Positions 1-7,492 of a DNA stretch of 64,000 nucleotides are shown in pieces. The notes under the pieces are model-generated. The model saw only the letters and a program-made list of their open reading frames with translations. It made no database searches and was not told where the DNA came from. How positions within the stretch are numbered: position 1 is the first letter of the stretch; each line of letters opens with the position of its first letter. The stretch is from Saprospiraceae bacterium (GTDB lineage Bacteria; Bacteroidota; Bacteroidia; Chitinophagales; Saprospiraceae): assembly GCA_016708265.1 (NCBI GenBank), contig JADJGA010000012.1:779001-843000 (forward strand), given 5' to 3'. Both the position numbers and the translations under genes were made by a program.

Positions 1-209
1 AATCATTTTTCGATATTTCTCGAATAGGATATTTATAAGTATTTTGAGTATTGATGAATCTCATCACTCAAAATAAATCATGTAAATTATAGATTCCAAT
101 ATATAGATTATCAATGATTTTTAGTAATTTGAATTTATTACAATAGATAGCCACTTCATATTTATTCTGTATTTTTTAAAGAAAAATTTTTTATTTTATG
201 TATTTTTCA

Positions 210-217
210 TAATTTTG
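210..217 (+). promoter_or_regulatory. Possible -7 box before the first gene
   Basis: TAATTTTG matches the Bacteroidota -7 consensus TAnnTTTG and lies 26 bases before the first start codon. The -33 position is only a run of T, so the match is partial. If used, the leader would be about 20 nt. Confidence 0.35.
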
Positions 218-243
218 ATGATAAATATTGAAAAACATTATAT

Positions 244-891
244 ATGAAGAAATTATTTATTTTTTTCATTCTTATATTTACCGGATTTTCTTCTTTTGGC
301 CAATTTGGATTCGGAACTGTAGGAGGATTTGATTTTTACCAACGATATAAAAACCCTGTTGATAATATAGCTTATCCGGCATCCGGTAATGCATTACTTA
401 ATATTATTTATGGTCCAAAAATTTGGATTGGAAGTAAAAAGTTTTCAGTAAGTTTGGAAGGGCAGGTTAACCTTGGGTTAACATCATTTGCATTAAAGGA
501 TTTTAAAGGTCTGGGTGCAGTTTCCTTTCCTGTAATAGGAAAGCTTAATTTCAAGGGCTTGAGTGGATTTCATACAGGATTTGCTACTGGATTTTCAATT
601 GGAGGAGGAGTTCAATGGTCAAAAACAGAATTGTTTTACCTTGACAATAAGTTTAAAAATAAAGGAGTGGAGAGAGAGTTTTTTGATGTTATTTTTGGAC
701 AGATTGATATTGGAGTTGGTTCGTTTGGAACTGATGGATCATTTTATGTTCGTTATGGTTATAATCCCGACAACAAAGCAAAGGTTTTGAACATCGGCAT
801 GGTATTCAACTCAAATAAAACGTTTAAGAAAAAAATGAAAAAACTGGGGAATCCACCCGAACCTCCACCACCATTACCGGTTATAGAATAA
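244..891 (+). CDS. Predicted outer-membrane beta-barrel-like protein
   Basis: A 215-residue secreted protein of unknown function. Residues 1-19 look like a Sec signal peptide (MKKLFIFF followed by a hydrophobic run, then SFGQ). The mature part is rich in Gly and aromatic residues and alternates like the strands of a small outer-membrane barrel. The C-terminus is a basic stretch followed by a proline tract (PPEPPPPLP) ending VIE, which is not a T9SS tail. No family motif is recognised. It stands alone with a possible -7 box just upstream. The barrel assignment is inferred from composition only. Confidence 0.6.
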   Translation: MKKLFIFFILIFTGFSSFGQFGFGTVGGFDFYQRYKNPVDNIAYPASGNALLNIIYGPKIWIGSKKFSVSLEGQVNLGLTSFALKDFKGLGAVSFPVIGKLNFKGLSGFHTGFATGFSIGGGVQWSKTELFYLDNKFKNKGVEREFFDVIFGQIDIGVGSFGTDGSFYVRYGYNPDNKAKVLNIGMVFNSNKTFKKKMKKLGNPPEPPPPLPVIE

Positions 892-1366
892 ATGATTTTG
901 CATAGTATTAAAAAAAAGTAGCCCGTGGTATCTTAATAACACGGGCATTACTCAATTTAATAACCAAAACTCAATCTTTATATTACAAATATCGTGCCAA
1001 ATATTATGATATTAGTTCATATGAAAGTATCTTTAGCACTAATTATGCGATAGTTATATTTTTTTATCAATAAAATAATTCATACAGTTTAGAAATAATT
1101 CTAATTTGATGTTATTTAATTTCTAAGAAAAACTCTTAAAGTTTCTAATTAAATGCAAATATAATACATATTATTATAATTTATAATGTGTTATTACAGA
1201 AATTTTAATTAAATATAAATAATATTTTATTAATATATGTTTTTATCAGATTTACAGGTATATTGATTTTTTAAGTATTTTTTATTTTTTGATGTTTTTT
1301 TTTATTTTGCCTTAATATGTTGATGTTTTTTATTTTTACAATTTGATTTTTTGAAAACCGGATAAG
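892..1366. other. AT-rich intergenic region with one hairpin
   Basis: No gene is visible here. Positions 921-927 (GCCCGTG) and 940-946 (CACGGGC) form a perfect 7-bp stem with a 12-nt loop just after the first gene. A run of seven A precedes it, so it would end a minus-strand transcript better than the plus-strand one, although no minus-strand gene reads into it. Such a stem may still act as a 3'-end structure. From 1000 to 1360 the sequence is very AT-rich and otherwise featureless. Confidence 0.5.
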
Positions 1367-2062
1367 ATGTTTTTTAAAAATGTAAATATTATTTTTGAAG
1401 ATAATCACATTATTGTTGTTAATAAGCCAAACGGACTTCTTTCTCAGCGTGATATTACGGGAGATGATAGTATTATAGAAGTCTTAAAAGAATATATAAA
1501 AATTGCATATTCAAAACCCGGCAACGTTTTTCTTGGTTCAGTTCACAGACTTGACAGGCCTGCAAGTGGAGTGATGGTATTTGCTAAAACTAGCAAAGCT
1601 TTATCGAGATTAACACAAAGTATGAGGTTGAAACAGTTTACAAAGCAATATCTTGCAGTAGTTGATGGAAAGATTGAAAAGGAAAGTGGTAATTTAACTC
1701 ATTATCTTGTCAAAGATGAAAAGTTGAATATTGTAAAAGCATATAATAATGAATTTAAAGATGGTAAATTGTCAAGCCTGTCCTTCAGAAGGATTGTTAC
1801 TATTGATGACAGAACTTTGCTTAATATAGATTTGTGGACCGGGCGATCTCATCAGATACGATCGCAGTTAAGTCATGAATTTTTTCCTATTACCGGAGAT
1901 TTTAAATATGGATCTGGTTTTAAAAGTAAGGAACACAGAATTTATCTTCATTGCTTTAGAATGTCGTTTACTCACCCTGTTAGTAAAAACACCCTGCAAT
2001 TTTCATTTAAACCAGATATGTCAGATAAGCTCTGGGCAGTTTTTGATAAATTTATTGAGTAA
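1367..2062 (+). CDS. RluA-family pseudouridine synthase
   Basis: A 231-residue RNA pseudouridine synthase that would isomerise specific uridines in rRNA or tRNA. The catalytic motif HRLDRPASGVMVFAK, with the catalytic Asp in HRLD, lies around residues 60-74. The later family segment TGRSHQIRSQL lies near residues 158-168, followed by the substrate-loop motif GDFKYG. No N-terminal S4 domain is present, so it resembles the short RluA/TruC-like forms rather than RluC/D. The exact target base cannot be read from sequence. The SRP RNA gene begins 41 bases downstream under its own promoter. Confidence 0.9.
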   Translation: MFFKNVNIIFEDNHIIVVNKPNGLLSQRDITGDDSIIEVLKEYIKIAYSKPGNVFLGSVHRLDRPASGVMVFAKTSKALSRLTQSMRLKQFTKQYLAVVDGKIEKESGNLTHYLVKDEKLNIVKAYNNEFKDGKLSSLSFRRIVTIDDRTLLNIDLWTGRSHQIRSQLSHEFFPITGDFKYGSGFKSKEHRIYLHCFRMSFTHPVSKNTLQFSFKPDMSDKLWAVFDKFIE

Positions 2063-2065
2063 TTG

Positions 2066-2096
2066 TTTGCCGTGTTAAAAATATGTATTACCTTTG
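2066..2096 (+). promoter_or_regulatory. Promoter of the SRP RNA gene
   Basis: TTTG at 2066-2069 and TACCTTTG at 2089-2096 are separated by 19 nt, an almost ideal Bacteroidota sigma-A-type promoter. It places the transcription start within a few bases of the 5' strand of the SRP RNA helix. The -7 box is identical to the one before rpsL. Confidence 0.85.
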
Positions 2097-2103
2097 CAAA
2101 CCG

Positions 2104-2192
2104 TGAGGAGCATACAGCCAGCTCCTTCCGAACTCCCCCAGGGTAGAAATGCAGCAAGGGTAGGAAGTTGAGCGGTTTGGTATGTTTCCTCA
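2104..2192 (+). ncRNA. ffs: Signal recognition particle RNA (4.5S-type)
   Basis: The RNA binds Ffh and guides ribosome-nascent chains to FtsY and SecYEG. The region folds into one long hairpin: TGAGGA at the 5' end pairs with TCCTCA at the 3' end, the CATAC/GTATG segments pair further in, and GCTCCTTCC pairs with GGAAGTTGAGC. The apical part CCCAGG...GCAGCAAGGG matches the conserved Ffh-binding domain (CAGG...GCAGC). The loop reads AGAA where most bacteria have GGAA. The gene sits between the pseudouridine synthase gene and trmD. Ends are set from the helix and are good to a few bases. Confidence 0.88.
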
Positions 2193-2235
2193 TTTTTTTG
2201 CCTTGTTTTTGATTTTTTCAATCAGGTAAAGAACT

Positions 2236-2928
2236 ATGATGAAAATAGATATTATTTCTGCAGTACCTGACTTGCTTTTTAGCCCCCTTAATTTTTCAAT
2301 TGTAAAAAGAGCCCGTGAATCCGACCTGGTTCAGATAAATATTATTGATCTCCGGGATTATTCTTTGAACAGATATGGACAAATTGATGATTATCAGTTT
2401 GGTGGGGGAGCAGGTATGGTTCTAATGGTTGAACCATTATTTAACTGTATCTCCGAACTAAAAAAATCAAATCAATATAACCATCTGATATACCTTACTC
2501 CTGATGGAGAAAAATTTGATCAGAAGCATGCCAATTGTTTATCTATGTCGGAGAATTTGCTACTGATTTGCGGACATTATAAAGGGATTGATGAAAGAAT
2601 AAGAGATAATTTTGTGACAATGGAATTATCAATAGGTGATTATGTTCTTTCAGGAGGTGAACTTGCCGCTGCAGTGTTGATAGATTCAATAGTCAGGCTT
2701 ATCCCGGGTGTTCTTACCGATATTGAATCTGCTTTGACCGATTCTTTTCAGGATAATTTACTTTCACCTCCGGTTTATTCACGTCCTGCTGAATTCAACG
2801 GATGGAAGGTTCCGGAAATATTATTATCAGGCCATGAAGAAAAAATTCGGGAATGGAGACTTGAACAAAGCTTAAAAAGAACTGAGCAAAGACGTCCGGA
2901 CTTATTAAAAGATTTTGACAGCCTTTAG
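2236..2928 (+). CDS. trmD: tRNA (guanine-37-N1)-methyltransferase TrmD
   Basis: A 230-residue SPOUT-class enzyme that methylates N1 of G37 next to the anticodon using S-adenosylmethionine, preventing +1 frameshifting. The trefoil-knot motifs are clear: QFGGGAGMVLM near residues 54-64, LLICGHYKGIDERIR near 109-123, and SIGDYVLSGGELAA near 131-144, the SAM pocket. Length is normal for the family. The second Met (2239) is an equally good start. It lies 43 bases after the SRP RNA and converges, with only 10 bases between stops, on a T9SS protein gene. rimM, often its operon partner, is 1.6 kb away on the other strand. Confidence 0.96.
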   Translation: MMKIDIISAVPDLLFSPLNFSIVKRARESDLVQINIIDLRDYSLNRYGQIDDYQFGGGAGMVLMVEPLFNCISELKKSNQYNHLIYLTPDGEKFDQKHANCLSMSENLLLICGHYKGIDERIRDNFVTMELSIGDYVLSGGELAAAVLIDSIVRLIPGVLTDIESALTDSFQDNLLSPPVYSRPAEFNGWKVPEILLSGHEEKIREWRLEQSLKRTEQRRPDLLKDFDSL

Positions 2929-2938
2929 AATAGAAAAA

Positions 2939-4462
2939 TCACAATTTTATCATTTTGTAGACTTTAGCCTGATGATTTTGAGTATTTATATATTTTAATA
3001 AATAAACTCCTTTATCTAAGTGGCTAATATTTAATTGATTGTCAAAAAAACTGTTATCGGGAATTTTATGGGTCTCAACAATTTTTCCTGAAGAATTAAT
3101 TATTTCAAGACTGAATTGTTTTGATGGATCTGTGACTTTATAAGACAAAATATCTTCAACGGGATTTGGATATAAAATCAGTTCATTATCATAGTTTTTT
3201 ATAATTTTTACTCTGCTGTATTTATGTGTACCATCAAAGTCAGTTTGTTTCAATCTATAATAATTGTCTCCTTCTAAAGGATAATTATCTACTACATTAT
3301 AATTGTGTATTTCCTTTGAGTCTCCATGTCCCTGAATTTTCAATATTGCACGCCAGTTAATAACATCAGTACTCCTTTCGATTTCAAAGTAATCATTATT
3401 TGTCTCAGAAGCAGTTGTCCATTTAAGATATACAATTTTTTCCTTTTTTAATGCATCCCAGTTCAAAAGATCTATAGGCAGCAATGCAGCCTGACAATCA
3501 GCTCCTGTAGGAGAATTTGCGACTTTGAAATTAATTACTAAATTATCATTCTCAGGGAATCTGTATTCAGAATCAGCCCCATTTATTTTAAAGAAAAATT
3601 CGATTTTATGATTAAATTCAATGTTGCCCTGTATCATTCTGAGTAGATCTTCTATTTCTGTTTCTAAATTAATGCAATAATCAGTGACCTCACTGTTGTT
3701 ATTTAAATAATCATATGTTTTATCTAAAAATATCAGATTTCCGTCTTTTGAATCATCGGTTATTTTGAATTTGTCTGATTTACTGAATTTTCCCCCATCA
3801 ATAGAATAAAATGTCTCTATTTTGATTTCGTTTTCCGGTAATGTATTCCAGACCATAAAGTTAAATTCATCAATTGAAATATACTCGTCAATACAAAATC
3901 CATTTGAGTAAATTCCTTCAAGATGATCAGGAATAAAACTCATTTCCTTTTCAAAGGCAAATACAGTATAGTTATTGATATTATCATTTGTTGTGAGCCT
4001 GGAAAAAATACTTATGAAACCTGAATTTCCAACTGAAAAATGCATCCCCGGATTATCTTTGGCTTTTAATGTTATAAAAGTATCCTTGTTTTTTAATGAA
4101 ACTTTAAAGTCATAATTATATCTTCCATTTTTAATCGTTGGAACAGGTATTAAAATCGAAAATCTGTGTTTATCTTCAATCCTTTTTTCAAATTGCATCT
4201 CAAATTCAAATTCATTTCTTGTCAATCCGTTTTCAGTCTTAGACCAGGGGGCATTTAAAAAAATTGAGCATTCAATATCATCCCTGACTGTATCAGATTG
4301 AGTTAATCCATTTATATAAATATCAACTGAGATTTTAACAGTGTCCTGAGAGCTAATAAAAAGGTCTTTATTGACTGAATAATTGCCAATCCAATCTTGC
4401 TGGGCAGTTAAATTGAAAACCAACGTGCTACAAATATACAATAATGTAAATATGTATTTCAC
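2939..4462 (-). CDS. T9SS cargo protein with Por-type C-terminal sorting tail
   Basis: A 507-residue secreted protein. Residues 1-20 form a signal peptide ending near LTAQQ. The central part has no recognised fold. From about residue 330 it carries the fibronectin-like module common before Bacteroidota sorting tails (WTTASETNNDYFEIERS, then NYYRLKQTDFDGTHKYS). The last ~75 residues are a type A sorting domain starting at LILYPNPVEDIL and ending in a lysine-rich strand. It should be exported by T9SS and held at or released from the surface. It lies 64 bases downstream of rimM on the same strand and may share its transcript. Function of the N-terminal part is unknown. Confidence 0.85.
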   Translation of the reverse strand: MKYIFTLLYICSTLVFNLTAQQDWIGNYSVNKDLFISSQDTVKISVDIYINGLTQSDTVRDDIECSIFLNAPWSKTENGLTRNEFEFEMQFEKRIEDKHRFSILIPVPTIKNGRYNYDFKVSLKNKDTFITLKAKDNPGMHFSVGNSGFISIFSRLTTNDNINNYTVFAFEKEMSFIPDHLEGIYSNGFCIDEYISIDEFNFMVWNTLPENEIKIETFYSIDGGKFSKSDKFKITDDSKDGNLIFLDKTYDYLNNNSEVTDYCINLETEIEDLLRMIQGNIEFNHKIEFFFKINGADSEYRFPENDNLVINFKVANSPTGADCQAALLPIDLLNWDALKKEKIVYLKWTTASETNNDYFEIERSTDVINWRAILKIQGHGDSKEIHNYNVVDNYPLEGDNYYRLKQTDFDGTHKYSRVKIIKNYDNELILYPNPVEDILSYKVTDPSKQFSLEIINSSGKIVETHKIPDNSFFDNQLNISHLDKGVYLLKYINTQNHQAKVYKMIKL

Positions 4463-4526
4463 CTCTTTTTTAGGTTTATTGTGATGTAAAATTAATAAAT
4501 AAAATATTGTTTTCCAAATATTTTAT

Positions 4527-5045
4527 CTACAAATTAAATATTCCTTCAGGTAAATTCATTTTGATGATTTTCCTTTCTATATCTATGTCTGTTATAAAAT
4601 TTTCAATTAGGGGTATATAAAAATTTGTATGATCTGTTTCAGTTATTGCCATTAGTTGTTGTGGAAATTGTTCAATAGAGATGATTTTAACTTTTTTGCC
4701 TGAGGTTTTATCAGAAATAATGAAGTCTGTCAGATCATCAAGCTCAAAACCTTTGATAATCTTTTTCTTCTTTACTTTTATATCTGATTCTCGCAGAAGT
4801 AGATCAGAGCCATTAAGGCTTTTAATAACTTCAGGTCCGTTAAATTCTTCAAATTTGATATAGCTTAGATCATTATCGATTTCAAGAGACTCAATAAAAA
4901 AGGGGACAGGCTGTCCCTTTATTCGGATGAAAATAGCTTTAACCTTTTTAATATCATTTTCAAAACCGGGTTCAATCAATGCCAGAAGAGTTCCGTCATT
5001 TCTGAAAGGTTTTAATATCCGGCCAATTTCCTGGTAACTGAACAT
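4527..5045 (-). CDS. rimM: Ribosome maturation factor RimM
   Basis: A 172-residue 16S rRNA processing factor that binds S19 and helps mature the 30S head. The N-terminal RimM barrel begins IGRILKPFRNDGTLLA, and the PRC-barrel part ends with the family's typical IPLIENFITDIDIERK and LPEGIFNL. The start at 5045 (MFSYQEIGRIL) is chosen because the reading frame's earlier Met (5084) would add 13 residues lying inside the upstream gene. The stop of the upstream lipoprotein gene is 7 bases before this start, so the two are probably cotranscribed. Sequence conservation is weak, but the two ends are diagnostic. Confidence 0.82.
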   Translation of the reverse strand: MFSYQEIGRILKPFRNDGTLLALIEPGFENDIKKVKAIFIRIKGQPVPFFIESLEIDNDLSYIKFEEFNGPEVIKSLNGSDLLLRESDIKVKKKKIIKGFELDDLTDFIISDKTSGKKVKIISIEQFPQQLMAITETDHTNFYIPLIENFITDIDIERKIIKMNLPEGIFNL

Positions 5046-5052
5046 AAGGTGA

Positions 5053-5793
5053 TTATTTACTAAAAGAGATAAGCTGTTGTTCAAGTATAAACCCTTCTTC
5101 TGCCTTCAACTCCCAGGGAGTATTTATCAAATCTATCTTCTGTGTATTAAGGATCATCATTTTTTTATATATCAATCCAACATCTTTTGCATATTCTTCG
5201 AGTGAATATCTTTTCTCAATGGAATTTTCAGTATCGGTTTGAATTACGCTTACTACATTTTTATAGTCAATACCGTTCAAAGTTTTACTGATACCAGTTT
5301 CATTATATCTGTAGTCCCACAATTCGTACATTTTTATTGGTTCACCTGCAATCCTCACAATTGTATTTTCAGCATCGAATAATGCATTGCCATTCCACGA
5401 CTTACCTTTAATAACTGGAAAAACCAATTTGATGAATTTCAGGTTGCCCTCATTTCTAACAGCTTTTGTTTTATTCTTATACGCATTCAAAATATTAGTC
5501 TGTACAAGTTTGTCATTGTCAAAAATATTTTGTTCAATTATAAAATTTACTTCACCTTCATCATCAATGTAAGATTCTATAATACTCTCTTTTGCGATTC
5601 TCGAAATTTTGTTTTTTATAGTTCCTTTATTATCAAAAATTGTAGAATCTATTTTATATGTCCTGACTTCGCCTAGTTTTAAAGGGAAATACTGATCATC
5701 TTCTGTGCTTAACTGATAATTTTCAATTTCATTCTGACATCCACTGAAAAAAAATAATATTGAAATTAAAGTTAATATATAGCTATATTTCAT
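5053..5793 (-). CDS. Hypothetical lipoprotein
   Basis: A 246-residue lipoprotein of unknown role. The start at 5793 (MKYSYILTL) gives a clean lipoprotein signal with lipobox FFSGC. Earlier in-frame Met codons up to 5889 would put 32 mostly basic residues in front of it and are unlikely. The mature protein begins CQNEIENYQLSTEDD and contains an alternating beta-rich pattern, with PLKLGEVRTYKIDS near residue 40. It sits 7 bases upstream of rimM, an odd partner for an envelope protein. Such lipoproteins with a LG..W-type N-terminal segment are frequent in Bacteroidota, but no function is known to me. Confidence 0.75.
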   Translation of the reverse strand: MKYSYILTLISILFFFSGCQNEIENYQLSTEDDQYFPLKLGEVRTYKIDSTIFDNKGTIKNKISRIAKESIIESYIDDEGEVNFIIEQNIFDNDKLVQTNILNAYKNKTKAVRNEGNLKFIKLVFPVIKGKSWNGNALFDAENTIVRIAGEPIKMYELWDYRYNETGISKTLNGIDYKNVVSVIQTDTENSIEKRYSLEEYAKDVGLIYKKMMILNTQKIDLINTPWELKAEEGFILEQQLISFSK

Positions 5794-5964
5794 ATTTATG
5801 TTATTAATTATTGTTAATAAGAGAATATTTTTCATAAAAACCCTTATCATCCTTAAATATTTTTTCTTTTTTCTAATTAGATTGAGCACTGTACAGCTTA
5901 GATGAAGCCTGCAAGTTTTTGCTTCTGTTCAAATCAAAAGTAAATAAACTAAAATAAAACTAAT

Positions 5965-6282
5965 CTATTTTTTAGCTTTCAATTCAGCTATCTCTTTCTT
6001 TTGAGCTTCTAATAGGTCTTCAAGTATAATGATTTTTTCATTAAGTTGTTTTATTTCCAGCTCTTTTAACTTCAGCTCCTTGACAACTGATTTTTCATCG
6101 ATATTAATTGATTCTGATTTAATATTATCAGTTTCTTTTTTCTTGAAAATTTCCCATGTTTTAATAGTTTCAAATGGATCCTGTCCATTATAGTAACTCG
6201 CTCCTATAAAAGAAAGAGGAGTTGCAAACAGCATAAAAATAAGGAATTTAGCAAATCCGGTTATCTTATAATTTTTTGACAT
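5965..6282 (-). CDS. Small membrane-anchored coiled-coil protein
   Basis: A 105-residue protein of unknown function. One membrane segment spans about residues 10-29 (FAKFLIFMLFATPLSFIGA). The last 45 residues are a charged heptad-like coiled coil (KELKLKELEIKQLNEKI onward). It is likely an inner-membrane protein with its helix on one side. It is divergent from rpsL, with a possible -7 box at 6306-6299. The downstream lipoprotein gene is 171 bases away. Confidence 0.65.
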   Translation of the reverse strand: MSKNYKITGFAKFLIFMLFATPLSFIGASYYNGQDPFETIKTWEIFKKKETDNIKSESINIDEKSVVKELKLKELEIKQLNEKIIILEDLLEAQKKEIAELKAKK

Positions 6283-6298
6283 AATTCAATTTTTTTGT

Positions 6299-6306
6299 CA
6301 AAGTTA
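6299..6306 (-). promoter_or_regulatory. Possible -7 box of the small membrane protein gene
   Basis: On the minus strand TAACTTTG matches TAnnTTTG, 17 bases upstream of the start at 6282. No convincing TTG lies at the -33 distance, so support is partial. Confidence 0.4.
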
Positions 6307-6424
6307 AGCATTTTTTTTAAAAAACTGTTTTTGTTTTTTTAACTTTTAAGTAATTACGTTTTTTTTCGAAAAAAAGTATAATAAAGGATTACTAGAAAAA
6401 AATATGAAAATTAGAGCAAAATCT

Positions 6425-6456
6425 TTTGATATTCCGAAAAATTAAACATACCTTTG
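6425..6456 (+). promoter_or_regulatory. Promoter of the str operon (rpsL)
   Basis: TTTG at 6425-6428 and TACCTTTG at 6449-6456 are separated by 20 nt. The -7 box and following CA are identical to those of the SRP RNA promoter. It predicts a start near 6463 and a leader of about 155 nt before rpsL, long enough to hold a regulatory structure. Confidence 0.85.
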
Positions 6457-6503
6457 CAGCTCTTTTGGACAAAGAAAGTCCTTAACATTATTTTAATGTA
6501 TTG

Positions 6504-6551
6504 TATACCATGGTTGTTTTGATGTTTTTTATCGTATTTTCCATGGTTATA
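6504..6551 (+). promoter_or_regulatory. Leader hairpin upstream of rpsL
   Basis: CCATGG at 6508-6513 and again at 6541-6546 can pair, extended by flanking TATA/TTATA, giving an ~8-10 bp stem around a T-rich loop. It lies in the untranslated leader about 65 bases before rpsL. Ribosomal operons are commonly autoregulated through leader structures, so this is a candidate. The protein that would bind is unknown, and each CCATGG is also self-complementary. Confidence 0.4.
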
Positions 6552-6617
6552 AAAAGATAAAATTTTAGAACTTTATTGATAAATCAATTTTTTATTCAAA
6601 TTTTGTAAATTTAAAAT

Positions 6618-6989
6618 ATGCCAACAATTAATCAGTTAGTAAGAAAAGGCAGAAAGCAAATTGTCACAGTAAGTAAATCAAAAGCACTTCAGGGTAACCC
6701 CCAGAGAAGAGGAGTTTGCACCAGGGTTTATACTACAACTCCAAAAAAACCAAATTCAGCCTTGAGAAAGGTTGCAAAAGTAAGGTTGACAAATCAGCTT
6801 GAAGTAATTTGTTATATACCTGGAGAAGGTCATAACCTTCAGGAGCACTCAATTGTCCTTGTAAGAGGCGGAAGGGTAAAGGATCTTCCCGGAGTAAGAT
6901 ATACTATTGTCAGGGGAGCACTTGACACTGCTGGTGTATCTGACAGGAAGAAATCCAGATCAAAATATGGAACAAAAAGACCAAAATAA
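6618..6989 (+). CDS. rpsL: 30S ribosomal protein S12
   Basis: S12 sits at the decoding centre and helps check codon-anticodon pairing. The 123-residue product has the conserved TPKKPNSALRK (residues 41-51) and GGRVKDLPGVRYTIVRG (84-100). Lys43/Lys44 and Lys88, around which streptomycin-resistance changes arise, are all lysine here. It is the first gene of the str cluster, behind a strong promoter and ~155-nt leader, and is followed after 20 bases by rpsG. Confidence 0.98.
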   Translation: MPTINQLVRKGRKQIVTVSKSKALQGNPQRRGVCTRVYTTTPKKPNSALRKVAKVRLTNQLEVICYIPGEGHNLQEHSIVLVRGGRVKDLPGVRYTIVRGALDTAGVSDRKKSRSKYGTKRPK

Positions 6990-7009
6990 AAATAATTCAA
7001 TAGAAAATT

Positions 7010-7477
7010 ATGAGAAAAAGAAAACCTAAAAAGCGCTTCATAATGCCAGATCCAAGGTACGGTGATACCATGGTTACTCAATTTGTAAATAATATGATGT
7101 GGGAAGGCAAAAAATCAGTGGCTTTTACACTTTTTTATGAAGCCATGGATTTAATTGAATCCAAAACGAGCGAAAACCCTCATGAAATATGGAAAAAAGC
7201 TCTTGCAAATGCTACTCCGCAGGTAGAGGTCAGAAGTAAAAGAATAGGTGGTGCCAACTTCCAGATCCCGACTGAAATTTATCAGTCAAGAAGGATTTCC
7301 AATGGAATGAAATGGCTGATTAAATATACTCGTCTGAGAAGTGGAAAAGGATTGGCAGAAAAACTTGCAGCAGAACTTATAGCAGCGAGTAAAGGTGAAG
7401 GTGCAGCAGTAAAGAAAAAAGAAGATACTCACAGAATGGCTGAAGCTAACAAAGCTTTTGCCCATTTCAAAGCTTAA
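7010..7477 (+). CDS. rpsG: 30S ribosomal protein S7
   Basis: S7 nucleates assembly of the 30S head and lines the E site. The 155-residue product begins MRKRKPKKRFIMPDPRYGD and contains the family segments NATPQVEVRSKRIGGANFQ and RRISNGMKWLIKYTRLR, which form the rRNA-binding face. It lies between rpsL (20 bases) and fusA (15 bases). In E. coli S7 is the autoregulator of this operon. The matching binding site has not been identified here. Confidence 0.98.
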   Translation: MRKRKPKKRFIMPDPRYGDTMVTQFVNNMMWEGKKSVAFTLFYEAMDLIESKTSENPHEIWKKALANATPQVEVRSKRIGGANFQIPTEIYQSRRISNGMKWLIKYTRLRSGKGLAEKLAAELIAASKGEGAAVKKKEDTHRMAEANKAFAHFKA

Positions 7478-7492
7478 AATTTAATATAAAAA

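Noticed and set aside
921..946. Intrinsic terminator of the first gene
   Set aside because: The stem is strong but the homopolymer run lies on the wrong side (A-run before it), so a factor-independent terminator for the plus strand is not supported; kept only as a hairpin.
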